64,000 bases of DNA from Nissolia schottii (Eukaryota; Streptophyta; Magnoliopsida; Fabales; Fabaceae), in NCBI GenBank assembly GCA_003254905.1, contig QANU01004276.1:116108-180107 (forward strand), written 5' to 3'. Position numbers and translations under genes: made by a program. A model generated the notes under the pieces. That model did not search any database. It was not told the origin of the DNA and saw nothing but the letters and a program-made list of their open reading frames with translations. This document shows positions 1 to 10,550 of this stretch, one piece after another (position 1 is the stretch's first letter; each line of letters starts with the position of its first letter).

Positions 1-170
1 GACTCAGCTGCGGCTGCGTAGAAGCGGCAAGATATATATGGCTGAACATCGATTAGGGTTCCAATATGCAGCAGCCCTTTCTTGAAAGGGCCTGTTGAAT
101 TGAAGCCCAAACTATTTCCTTACCTTCATTTAATGGATCATTGTCTACGGATCTTGTGGCTTTTGGTATA
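1..170. other. Window start, nothing recognised
   Basis: No gene or repeat was recognised here. The stretch is of ordinary base composition and lies left of the probable left end of the PIF/Harbinger remnant. The left element boundary is not certain, so part of this stretch could belong to it. Confidence 0.4.
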
Positions 171-930
171 TTACTTATTAAGATTACTAATAATCTGAAT
201 TACCTTTTAAAAAGATTATCACTTTTTAAATTGTCAGTAATATATTGCAGCGTTTGGTATTTACAAGTAATGTAACTGATAATTTACATTACTTTGTTTG
301 GTATGTCAAAAAAATTACCAGATAATATATATTTGACAATAATACCCTCAAAATTAAAATTAAAAAAAATAATGCAAATAATACAAATGAAATTAAATTA
401 AAAAAAAAACCTTTCATTTTATTGCAATGTGATATTGTGGCAGGATGATAATTAGCATATGCTTTATATTTGATCAATCCAAAATTATATATACTGATTA
501 TATCATTAGACATGTAACATCCATTTTTATTGCAACATTTTCTTTCTATAATTTTCATAAAGGTTCAAACATGAAGAGTGAACACACTTGAGTTACAAAT
601 TGTTATCCTAAAAATAAAATATACAAGCCAAAAAGAGTGTAGGGCTAGAATCATTTGGAGCTAAAAAAGGTAAAATGCTAAGTATTGATTAAAATTATAA
701 AAAAAATAAACTATTATATTGCTATTACTTCATGTTTTATTGGAAAAGGCACATCAAAATTTATGGCTAACAAATACTTGAAAAAATAAAAGATAACTAG
801 TAGGTTTATTATTCTAAAGTGGCCAAAATAGAAAAAACAAATTGACTAGTTACCATCAAACAGCAATTAAAATTCAATTCCCAAAAAAATGTCTATCAAG
901 CAAATGTGTCTATCAAGCTTATATATGGAC

Positions 931-1978
931 TTAAGGTAAACCAAGCTTATTCCGCACAAAAGCCTTCCTCATACCCCTGGGCACTGAAAAGAAGAAGTTC
1001 ACGATGGAAGAAGACGAAGCAATGATCTCTGCAACCTCCAGCATTTGTGTATCAGTCAAATCAAGATCCTCAATATCAAGTAATTCTTCAAAAACCTTGT
1101 TGCGATATTCATTGTCAGCAGATAGACTCTTGAAATTACTTGTTACCTCCTCAATGTTTTGACTTGAACGCTCGCAGAAGGAAACAAAGCTATTCGATGA
1201 CGCGATTAAAGTTTCTATGAGAGCATCATCAGATTTAGCCTTCCTTTTCTAGAGGTGGGTTTACTTTGGGATGAAGAGTTGTTCTTATTTGCAGTGCCTT
1301 CCATCGGTGGTCGAGATGTGGGGCTGTCATTCTCAAATCCCTCTAGATTTTCATGTTCTCCATCCTCATCAAGATTGATAGCATCTTCAAGAATCTCTGC
1401 GACTGCATCTCCAAGATCTTCAGCACCTTGACTTGTTGCTTGGTCTTTTCCAAATATGATCGACAAACTATCAAAATGAGGAAATGATTTGTTCTAAAGA
1501 CCAGATGCATTCGAATGGCTCTATAATAAGAAAAACAAAAAGGTGGACTAATTAGAAATGAATCATATGCTAAGCAACATAACTATAAGTAACACGTAAC
1601 ATTTTATTTCAATACCTTGACCCACTAGTCCCATACATCTTGATCGCAGGTTACACAAAACCTATTTGGGTCCTATCCAAAGCCTGACGAGTAGTACAAC
1701 ATATCATAAATAGCATAATATTGTGACTTCAATAGCTTATGCCTTGAATGAATGTGAGGTTGAGCTTTGACACCACATCCAGGTGATCATGCTTCCATCA
1801 CCTTTTCAAGTTGTATCAAGAATCTAGATTTAAAATTATTACCTTCTCCAGCACACCAAAGAAGATCATTCTTCAATTCCAGCATGCATTCAACTAGCAA
1901 AACATCTTGCTGCGTTGTCCATTAATGCTTCTTTTTGGTCTGGGTTTCGTGTTGACTTTCACTAACATCCATATTCAT
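931..1978 (-). pseudogene. PIF/Harbinger ORF1, Myb/SANT-like DNA-binding protein, broken
   Basis: Reading the minus strand from an ATG at 1978 gives MNMDVSESQ, then a domain with 'DVLLVECMLELKND' and 'KAQPHIHSRHKLLKSQ', 'YYAIYDMLYYSSGFG' and 'DPNRFCVTCDQDVWD'. This pattern is typical of plant Myb/SANT-like ORF1 proteins that partner PIF/Harbinger transposases. The C-terminal part is acidic, then ends 'SVPRGMRKAFVRNKLGLP' before a TAA at 931-933. At least four in-frame stops interrupt the N-terminal half, some at positions where family members have Trp (GGA-TAG-GAC). The function in intact relatives is to bind element ends and help transposition. This copy cannot encode a full protein; only the C-terminal third (about 1215-1466) remains open. 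Confidence 0.7.
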
Positions 1979-2714
1979 TTCTAAGAGAAAATAATGTAAA
2001 TGGAACCATTAGAAAGTCCCCATAATGAAAAGTAATATCAATGCAACAAACATTTTTTTTGAAAAACATTACATAATTTCAAACGACCAAAACAAGGTTC
2101 CAATTGCATTACATACGTCAATAATAATAGAGTTCACATAGTTATTGAATCAAACAAGGCAACAAACACATATGCATTTAACATGCAATGCTCAAAAAGT
2201 TGCATAAAATGTTGAGATATGAAAATCTCAAGCCATTCCAACCATCCAAAGGTGAAACATGACCAATAAATTCATCTTTCATGTCATTGCCTTCGAGTGG
2301 AGTGTCTTCTGGTACATTAGTCTCAAGTGGGTCGATGAACATCTTTCTCCTAATATGATTATGGAGTAGGGCACATGCAGAGACAATTCTTGCATGAGAT
2401 TTTATAGGATTAAAGGACCTCTATATGAGAATAGCCCATCTCATCTTGAGAAATCCAAAGCATCTCTCAATAACATTTCTAACAAATGAATGTTTGTAAT
2501 TGTAGAACTCTCGTGGTGTTCTAGGTTGATAATTATCTCTCCAATCATTCAAATGATAACGTTGACCTCTGTATGGCATCAAAAATCCCTCTCCATTGGT
2601 ATATCCAACATCACATAAGTATAAAAACCTACCATAAAAAAACTACATTAGAGAAATAACCCAAAGTCTATGTAATTTTAATAATATTTTTTAGGCTTAA
2701 ATACATTTTTAGTC

Positions 2715-2932
2715 CTATAAAATCGAAAAGTTTGTGTTTGGTTCTTAGAAAATTTTTCGTTAGGATTTAGTCCTATAAAAATTTTATGTTCGTTTTTAGT
2801 CCCTGCTGTCAGTTGGAGTTGGACTATAAAATCGAAAAGTTTATGTTTGGTCCCTAGAAAATTTTTCGTTAGGATTTAGTCCTATAAAAATTTTATGTTC
2901 GTTTTTAGTCCCTGCTATCAGTTGGGGTTGGA
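2715..2932. repeat. 109-bp tandem duplication in the Pack-MULE left terminal repeat
   Basis: Two adjacent copies (2715-2823, 2824-2932) begin 'CTATAAAATCGAAAAGTTT' and end 'CAGTTGG(A/G)GTTGGA'. They differ at only a few positions. The right terminal repeat has one copy, so the left arm was duplicated. Confidence 0.85.
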
Positions 2933-2958
2933 TGTTGCTGACGTGACCATTAAGTTCG

Positions 2959-3353
2959 TGATAGGGACTTTGTATGGGCAGAGTCCCACATCGAGTAGTA
3001 TGGGCTGCTTGATGGGGTATTTAATCTCTTGGCTCTCCCTCCCTAACAGCTAGCTTTTGGGGATGGGCTCTCCAGGGGTTTGGGTACCTATCAATGGGAT
3101 CAGAGCCGGTAGTCGACGCATCGGAAAGGGCTACCTACGGAGGGGCTAACCGGCCAAGGCCGAGTGAAGCGCCGTAGAGTGGAGCCGCCGGGACGTCGGC
3201 TTTCCGGGGAGGGTGTATTGATAGGGACTTTGTATGGGCAGAGTCCCACATCGGGTAGTATGGGCTGCTTGATGGGGTATTTAATCTCTTGGCTCTCCCT
3301 CCCTAACAGCTAGCTTTTGGGGATGGGCTCTCCAGGGGTTTGGGTACCTATCA
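2959..3353 (+). mobile_element. TRIM (terminal-repeat retrotransposon in miniature)
   Basis: Two 135-bp direct LTRs (2959-3093 and 3219-3353) begin TGATAGGGACTT and end GGGTACCTATCA. I see one difference between them (A/G within 'CATCG-GTAGT'). The 125-bp interior starts with 'TGGGATCAGAGCCGG' (3095 on), a near match to the initiator-tRNA-Met primer-binding site, and ends in a short purine run (GGGGAGGG) before the 3' LTR. The 5-bp target duplication is GTTCG at 2954-2958 and 3354-3358. There is no coding capacity, so it depends on another element's proteins. Nearly identical LTRs mean it is the youngest insertion of the nest. Confidence 0.92.
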
Positions 3354-3783
3354 GTTCGCCACGTGGCAAAATCCATTTTTAACACCCATTTACCCAAAAG
3401 CCTAACCCCAACCGCTAACCCGACTGGACCCGATTTAAAATTTAAAAAAAAAAAAAAAAAAAAAAATAGAACCTCTCCTTCTCTCTTCTCTCTTTTCTAA
3501 CCCTAAGCTCTGATCCAAACAAAAATCTAGAACCAAAGTTTAGAAGCAAAAATGGGTTAGGAAATGTAAGAGTGCAACTTTTCTACTTGCTATGGCAAAG
3601 ACCAAAGGGATCAATCTCCGTTTTAATGCATAAAGAAAGAGGGGGCATAAGCTACAGCCTTCATTCATTTCCATTTCCATTCAGTAGTGTAAAACTAAGA
3701 ACCCCTCCCCATTCTAAACTTGAGAATAAGCAAGACACACAAATTGAGCCTCTCTGTCTCACTCTTCTAGATCTCTTTCCACC

Positions 3784-4188
3784 ATGAACAACTCCCAAGA
3801 CAATAGGGGTCATCAGTGTCCAAAGAAGAGGAAATCCACCAGCAGCAGCAGGGCCTGCAAGGCCTCCTCCACCTTGAGGACTTCGAGGCGAAGGTTCTAC
3901 GGCGGTGGCCGCGGCGGAAGCGACAACAGAAACGAAGAAGAGAGGCAGAAGGGCATCTCCGCCATGTTGAGGCTCTACGACGACCCATGGAAGATCAAGA
4001 AGACACTTACGGACAGCGACCTCGAGATTCTGAGCAAGCTCCTCTTGGCGGCAGATATGGTGAAGAAGCAAATACTCCCAATGCTGGGGATCGATCACGT
4101 GAGGGCAGCTGAGACAGAGGAAGGGACCGTAGTTAGGGTGTGGGACACAGAGAGAGAAGGGCATTTGGGTTTGTCATGGAGGTGCTGA
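3784..4188 (+). CDS. B3 (DUF313-type) domain gene fragment captured in the Pack-MULE
   Basis: This 134-residue ORF starts MNNSQDNRGHQCPKKRKS, with a basic Ser/Arg-rich N-terminus. From about residue 72 it reads 'DPWKIKKTLTDSDLEILSKL', 'LLAADMVKKQILPML' and 'EEGTVVRVWDTEREGHLGL'. This resembles the first half of the plant B3 family formerly called DUF313 ('DPW.IKK.L..SD....SRLLL...V...ILP', then '.V.VWD'). The second half of a B3 fold, which would follow 'VWD', is missing: the frame stops at 4186-4188. Intact relatives bind DNA as putative transcription factors. Overlapping ORFs in other frames are shadows. Whether this piece is transcribed is unknown; it may be only cargo. The family assignment rests on motif recognition, not on a search. 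Confidence 0.5.
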   Translation: MNNSQDNRGHQCPKKRKSTSSSRACKASSTLRTSRRRFYGGGRGGSDNRNEEERQKGISAMLRLYDDPWKIKKTLTDSDLEILSKLLLAADMVKKQILPMLGIDHVRAAETEEGTVVRVWDTEREGHLGLSWRC

Positions 4189-5459
4189 TTTCGTCTTGGT
4201 CAGATGAGAGAAGCGTAGTCTATTCTTGGGGAAATGGGTGATGACAGAAGATGAGTGGATTTTGTTCTGGCGTGCTTCCTGTCAACAGAGGATTGGCGTC
4301 GTGACTGAGAGAAGGGCGTGAGTTTGTCACGGAGAAAGGGTGGTTGTGAGTGGTGAGTTCGAGATTTGGGGAAGAGAAGAGGGTGGTTGGGTGGTTGGAG
4401 ATTTGGGTAAGAGAGGAGGATGGTTGAGAGAAGAGGATCGATCGTGGGAGAGGGATTTGGGGATTTTTTATTTTTTTTTTAATTTGAAAACAGGTAGGGT
4501 TTGGGTATCCAGGTTGGGTCCGTGGTTAGGTTGGAAATGTGGATTATGCCATGTGGCATGCCACGTGGCGAACTTAACAGTCACGTCGGCAACATCCAAC
4601 CCCAACTCACGGGAGTGACTAAAAACAAACAAAAATATTTTACAAGGACTAAATCCTAACGAAAAATTTTCTAGGAACCAAACACAAACTTTTTGATTTT
4701 ACAGGGATTAAAAATGTATTTAAGTCTATTTTTTATAAGTGACTAAAACTATTACCTTGTGGTACTTTTAAGCCTCTTGGTCATGATATTGCATCTCTTA
4801 GCACTCTACCATTTGCGGCAGACTCTTCCCACCCAGGTAAAATGTATATGAATTGCATATCTTGACTGCAAACTCCTAAGACATTCATAGCTAATTCACC
4901 TTTCCATATCCTGTACCTAGGCTTCTCAATCTCTTCAACAGTGCACTTAATATATGTTCCATCTAATGCACCTAGACAATTCTAAAAAAAAAAATTGTAT
5001 ATAATTAATATGATGTTGTCATAATAATCAAAATAATATAAAAACCTCTTAAGAAATGTCAAAGTACCTTAAACCACTTCCATTTGAAATCAGTTGAATT
5101 TTCTGGTATAGGTTCGGGTTTCTTGAGTAATAACTCATGACAAAGAAGGATAGAATTCAAAACTGATTTGAAATGCCTACTAATAGTCTCACCACTCCTC
5201 ACAAATTGTCTTTTGATTATCCTATTCTTCACATGATGAGCACATATGTGTAAAAACATTGCAACCATCTCTTCCACACACATATTCTTCGTACTTGATA
5301 GTCTCCCAACAGTTCTCAACATATCACACAGTTTATTAAAGCTTTCTCTCTATCCATACGCGTATTCTCTATACATGCGAAATCAATATCATAGATGGTC
5401 CTTCTCAAACTAATCTCCCTAATAGATTGACGATCACTCTCGCCTACCCTTCTTCACTT

Positions 5460-8400
5460 ATTCCTTCTTACTACCAAATAAGCACAATAAGCTTTTAAAA
5501 AAGCATGGTATGCAACAATGGCTTTATGGAGCTCAATGATCATTATAAGGAATGATATCAATTGTAATTGTGATTCATCCATTCCACTAACTAGAAACAA
5601 CAAAAACAAAGAGAATCAAATACAATAGATTGCAAAAAATAAAATAAAAATAAAAGTCAGATTCATCTAGCTTGGTTAGACAAAATCATGTGATGCACAA
5701 GAGAATGTTAAGCTTTAGAAACATGTAAATTGTGTGTGACATAAGATTTAACATTAATGAGAAACAGGACCTAATTCAAATTAAGCATCAGATGATTTAA
5801 ACCTATCAAAACCACGTGTAGCTGCAGAGAATAAAGGTAAAAATGAGAGAAGCCATTGTGTATATCACCACTTATGTTATTTCAGAATACTAAACCTTCT
5901 TGAAACACTAATATTTGACTGGTAGATGGTAGGGTTCAATTCTCGAGAATTCCTGAATAAGAGTAAGACTACTCGAGAAGGTCATGGCCGCCAAATACTA
6001 GTAAGGGTTTTTTTTTTATAAAAGAATGTTTTAAACAAGACAATGTCATTACAAGAGAAAGATATACACAAGTTTCACCACTCCTTATGATTCACAAAGT
6101 CCACCCCAAGCATTTAACTCTGTAAGTAATTAATTTTGTTATTGACTATGTCATTATCTAAATCCCCATAGAGGCTTAAATGTCAAGTTGTAATCAGGTG
6201 CACAAACAGACAATATGTATGTATATGAAATTTAATTTAATGCCTATGTCAATGGGGCAAAACAAAAGGAAACACAAACAGAATAGTGCAATGTTGCTGA
6301 ATAGTGCACAAAATACAAACTGAAGCTACTGTAATGCACAACAGAGCAGCAGAAGAATAGAACAGCAGAATGGTGCACAAAACAGCACCAGCTAGCACAC
6401 TGAAGGGCTAAACAATGAACTGCAGCATGATTGGAGTGCATGCATAAACCAACAGCAGCAGCCAGAAACCAGCAACATCAGCCAATAACAGCAACAGCAC
6501 AAAAGCGAAAACCAAAAACAGCAACAGCAACCGACAAACAACAAACAAAGAAATAATGGAAGCAGAGAAAAAAGTGATAGTAGCCGCAGTAGATCAGCAA
6601 GCAAACACCAGGCACAGCAGTACCATAACCATCAACAACACAACACCCTAAATCATTAACAATCCAGTAGCCTATCATCCATTGACATGTCAACCACTAA
6701 AGATTGAAACCGAAACAGTGCAAGCAGAATAAGGAAACTGATTTCGGTTTAGTGACTTCAAATCTTATTACTCCGACCATGCTCTTGTTGATGAGTATGG
6801 CATCAATTTTTATGAAACTGTGAGTAAAACATGGTTGACAACCACATTTTCATTTGAGTTTTATGTGCTTCATTACCTTTTTTTTAATATTGGAAGAACA
6901 CTTGTGGAGCGCAAAAAAACAAACATGAATGTAGAGGAGTTTTCTTTTCAATAGCCAGAGATATCAAGCCAAGGCTTGCTGACACAGATTCTAGAGCTGA
7001 GGTATGTTGTTGACCTTTTTCTTTTCCTTTTGCACAAAATTATAAGTGCTTGCATGAATGGAGCCTTAATTTCCTCCATATTTACGGTTTGTTTGGTTTC
7101 CATTGTCATTTCCTATTTCTTGTTTTCACGATGTTGTCAAGAAAATAGTGAAAACAGGACGCACAGGTTTTATTGTTTGCACTATTTACTTCACAAAATC
7201 CTGAAAATTAAGAAAAACAAGAGCGAAAATAGGAAATCTAAACATAAACCAACTAGACCATAATTTTTCACAAGAAGTGTGGATTTTCTTCAAAAAAAAT
7301 TGTTGATCAAATATATGGGTTCTTTAATGCTAACTTTCTAAGGGAGACCTTAAAATTATTGCTTCTTTCTTGATTGTTGGATGATGATATTATATTGTGT
7401 GGTGGTTTCAGCCTCAGACTATCAAGATTAACCAACCAGACCAAGCAGCCAGTGGTGGCCAAGCTGCTCAAAAATCTGCTTGTTGTGGTTCATGAAAAAG
7501 AATCAGTCTCTGCATTAAGAGGGTGCAGATTCAACGCTTGCCCTCATATAGGTTGATATACTTAATTTCATGACATTTTACCAGTGGGAACATGTAAAGA
7601 GACAAAGGCATGTTATTTCACATGAAAGTTAATATGCCATATACTGACATGGCAATGACATGCTTATTGAAAATTCACTATGAATCTACGATCAAGGAAG
7701 ATTACACGGAGCAGCCAATCAACGCTTAAATCCAAAGTGCAATACACCTAAATCCTCACTGTTGCTTAGATTTAGTATACTCTACATTCTACAATGTTAG
7801 TGCCAATTTTACAATATAGTAGAATGATGCTTGTGAATTAGGCATCAGCCCAGTTCCTCATCCACTTCACAAATCTGTGAAAAATCTTAACTACATAAAA
7901 TTGCAAAACTCTCTGGCCAAGTCACATGTTGGGTTAAGCCCGACATGCCCATTTCTGTGCCTACTAGGACCCTGGCGGAGACCTATAAAGTGCTATAGGG
8001 TACTACAAACAGTAATACCAAAAACTAAAAAGCTCAAAGCAATCAGTTTATTTATAGGATGTTTGATGTATTCTTTTTGGTAGTGATTTTGAACCTCATG
8101 CAATTCTAATAGCTTATACAATTGCTGCACCAATAAAAATTCCAGGAGCTGAAACAATTCAAGAAGAACATAAGAGCTTCAATTCAACAAAGATTCTCGA
8201 GAATTGAACCCTAGCATATGCATCATCCAATCGTTTGGTTTGTACATCAACAGCCATTGTCACTATGATGCAGGTTTTCCTCTATGGTCCCCCTTTATCC
8301 GATACCCAACAGAATCGACGGAAATAGAATCTGAAGGAAAAGGAAGAGAAGGAATCGATGGTTACCTGAGAAACTTGAAGAGAAGAATGGTGAACTCCGA

Positions 8401-8560
8401 CGCGAAGCCGTGAGAGAGGAGCTGGAGACGTGAGAGCCGTGAGAGAGCGCGACAACAGATGGAGCCGTGAGAGAGGAGCTGGAGCGGATGGAGGAGGCAG
8501 AATGGCGTGAGAGTCAGTGATTTATGGGTGAGGGGCATTGTTGTGATAAAAAAAGTTGAA
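5460..8560 (-). other. 5' region of the PIF/Harbinger remnant, low-complexity and repeat-bearing
   Basis: No protein was recognised. The stretch holds a CAG/CAA-rich low-complexity block (about 6300-6660), a small MITE (7086-7260) and a 20-bp inverted repeat (5931-5950 with 8192-8211). The right end (8330-8530) is rich in 'CCGTGAGAGAGG'-type repeats and looks like the element's first exon or leader read on the minus strand. ORFs here have no family features. Confidence 0.45.
7086..7260. mobile_element. Short MITE with imperfect long terminal inverted repeats
   Basis: The left end 'GGTTTGTTTGGTTTCCATTG' and the right end read on the minus strand ('TGGTCTAGTTGGTTTATGTT') align through about 45 bp, including shared 'TTTCCTATTT' and 'CTTGTTTTTC'-like blocks. 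The size of about 175 bp and the GTTTGGTTT-type end suggest a PIF/Harbinger-like MITE. No clean target duplication was identified. Confidence 0.55.
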
Positions 8561-8690
8561 AGATTACCCAGTGGTGGTAATTCGGCAATTCACATTGTTA
8601 ATAATATTGCGCAACTAAACATGTTGAATTAATAAGTCACATTACTAATGATAGATTATTCCATATCAAACCAAATATTTCTTAAAAAAA

Positions 8691-9895
8691 AAGTTTTATT
8701 TTATTACTTTTTTAAACTTATCATTCTAATTTTTTCACCAGCTCCATCAATTTATCATTTTGATTCAAGTTTCAATATAATTACTCTTTATCCATTTATT
8801 TTACATATATTTATGTATATTTATAATTTAATACTTCAAAGGAGTTGTTTCTTCCTTACTTATTTATTTAGGTGAGTTGTTTCTTCCTTACTTTGTTATG
8901 CCACTAATGGAAAAATATTTTTTTTTCTTGTTAACCATGAAAGAGTAACATTAATTTTTTTATTTTGATAATAGAAAAGAGAGATATAATCGAATACAAT
9001 ATACATTAACTCTTGGTTAATTTAAATGGATCTTTAACTACACGTGATTTCATCATTTAGATTTTTAAATTCAAGACTTGTAATTGAAAAAAAAGTTTTG
9101 CTGCACGTACACTAAAAAATATATATCATACATATACTCTATACTTATATACATAAAGTTTGTGTTTTAATGTCTGTAATGTTTGTGCACTTAATTAAGT
9201 ATAATTGAGAATATCATCTATAAGTTTGTAATGTTTGTGCACTCATGAGAATAAAGTTTGTGTATTATTAATGGTGAATGTATGAGTGTATAAAATTGGG
9301 TGTACATGTAGCATTTTAGTTAAAAAAAAATAGTATTGCAAGAGTTTTATGTTGTAATGAACCAAACTAGCTTGTACTCTTTTTTTTTTTTTTTGAGAGG
9401 TAACTTGAACTAAATTGATTGTGATCCATTAAACTTTAAAGGTGGGTGATTTGGAAAAAAATAAATATAAGAAATAACTATTTGAGTCAATAGATAATTA
9501 GACTCGTGAGTGTCTTGTGTGATTTGGAATATTAACTTTTAAATCTTATGTTTTTATTAAAAAGTGAAAATTTAAAATTTTAATATAATAAAAATTGTAA
9601 AAACTTAAAAACCTTGTTATTTTTAATTTTTTAATTAGTGTTCTAAGAACACCAATTAACAAAACTTTTTTAAATAAAAAATAGAGACAATTTCAATTGA
9701 ACTTTAGTTAATTCAATTATATTTTATTTGTGAGAAATATAATTAAAGAAAATAAATAAAAATACCTTTAAAAATAATATATGTTGATAACAGATCTAGC
9801 TTATCAATCAATGTTATAACTTAAATTTTCTTCAAGACAAATTGAAAGGGAAACAATTATTTGGTAAAGTTTGAAATTGAATTGGCTCTTGAAAG
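8691..9895. other. AT-rich intergenic DNA with one small inverted-repeat element
   Basis: No gene was seen. Apart from the 9099-9313 element the sequence is AT-rich with homopolymer runs. Confidence 0.5.
9099..9313. repeat. Putative 215-bp MITE-like element with 14-bp inverted ends
   Basis: The left end TGCTGCACGTACAC (9099-9112) and the right end read on the minus strand TGCTACATGTACAC (9300-9313) match at 12 of 14 positions. The interior repeats 'AAAGTTTGTG' and 'TAATGTTTGTGCA'. The same words build the tandem repeat at 40.36-40.79 kb, so the two loci probably share a repeat family. No exact target duplication was found. Confidence 0.5.
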
Positions 9896-10550
9896 TAGGG
9901 ATGGGAACAATATTCTTAACATAAACTTTTTCATTAATTTTTTGCCTAAGCTTGATTTATCAAATATTTTTTTTTTCTTCAGTCTGGCCTAACTTGTTTG
10001 AGAGGCTTGGCCTGGAGCCTGGTAGACCTGCCTACATATATATTTACCAAAAATTTGTTGTCTGGTCTATTTATCATGGTCTGTTTAATATTTAAATAAA
10101 ACTTAAATATCCACAAATAAAAAATGTGATAGATCAACAAAAATCTCAATTGCAACAATAATCTAATATTTAAACAAAAATTCATACATCAATCCAAATT
10201 GCAACTCTATAGATTAAGAAAAAGATTTCATTATTAACAACATAAATTTAAACTTCCAATAATGAAACATTTAAACATATTAGTCTAACATAAATGATTA
10301 AATAAAACATACATAAACAAGATTAGCAACTATGCTTAGTTTGTTTATTCATCCCCTACATATGAGCAAGCACGTATGATTTAATTGCTATTTTTTATCT
10401 TTTAATGTGAGAATGAGAAATAAAAGAAAGATAAAATTATTTAATTTAGGGTTTTTAAAAATAATAAAATTATATTAATAAATTTGTTTGTATAAAATAT
10501 AATACTAGTTTAGTGATTAAAACATGTCTTGATATGTTGACTATATATAA
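9896..10550 (-). repeat. Long dispersed repeat, copy 1 (inverted relative to copy 2 at 21.3-22.0 kb)
   Basis: Aligning this stretch to the reverse complement of 21285-21992 gives clear similarity from 'TAGGGATGGGAACAA' through 'GAGCCTGGTAGACCTGCCTA' and 'GTTTGTTTATTCATCCCCTA' to 'ATTCTCATTTC-TTTATTTC'-like sequence near 10430, fading by about 10550. There is no coding potential. The TAGGGATG/CATCCCTA pair inside resembles hAT-type ends, but similarity runs beyond it, so the family is unresolved. Confidence 0.7.

Larger units (their letters stand above)
2694..4726. mobile_element. Pack-MULE: non-autonomous Mutator-like element carrying a B3-domain gene fragment
   Basis: The ends are 'GGCTTAAATACATTTTTA' on the left and, read on the minus strand, 'GACTTAAATACATTTTTA' on the right. 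Inverted similarity continues for roughly 170 bp once a left-arm duplication and the TRIM are discounted. A perfect 9-bp target duplication, TATTTTTTA, lies at 2685-2693 and 4727-4735, the length expected for Mutator-like elements. There is no transposase inside. The cargo is a 134-codon ORF with B3/DUF313 similarity (3784-4188). The left arm carries a 109-bp tandem duplication (2715-2823 and 2824-2932), and a TRIM is inserted at 2959-3353. Total length is 2,033 bp, or about 1.6 kb without the TRIM. Confidence 0.85.
2200..5450 (-). pseudogene. PIF/Harbinger DDE transposase (HARBI1-like), broken and split by an inserted element
   Basis: Minus-strand pieces match the DDE_Tnp_4/HARBI1 layout. 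An N-terminal piece (about 5059-5340) reads 'MLRTVGRLSSTKNMCVEEMV'. After a short intron comes 'NCLGALDGTYIKCTVEEIEK' with the first catalytic Asp (near 4960). Then 'LCDVGYTNGEGFLMPYRG' carries the second Asp (near 2610), and 'SFVRNVIERCFGFLKMRWAI' the catalytic Glu (near 2470). The complete triad is therefore visible. The gene is inactive: there is a TGA after 'VLRDAIS', a TAG after 'MRWAILI', and a stop or frame break upstream near 5350. The Mutator-like element 2694-4726 sits in the intron between the first and second Asp blocks (donor after 'KVPQG', acceptor just before 'FLYLCDVGY'). Confidence 0.8.
170..8690 (-). mobile_element. Degenerate PIF/Harbinger transposon remnant (outer host of the nest)
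   Basis: Two minus-strand pseudogenes in the usual PIF/Pong order support this call: a Myb/SANT-like ORF1 (931-1978) and a DDE transposase ORF2 (about 2200-5450). To the right lies the element's 5' region, ending near 8560-8690 in 'gcccctcaccc'-type minus-strand sequence followed by a TTTGGT-bearing terminus. Similar TTTGGT-bearing sequence occurs near 155-330. I could not align clean terminal inverted repeats or a TTA/TAA target duplication, so both ends are approximate. Stop codons in both ORFs show it is dead. It was later invaded by a Mutator-like element (2694-4726), and a short MITE lies in its 5' region. The distance between ends is long partly because of these insertions. Confidence 0.6.

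Noticed and set aside
6244-6693. Cysteine-rich secreted peptides on the minus strand
   Set aside because: The Cys/Leu runs come from a CAG/CAA low-complexity stretch read in several frames.
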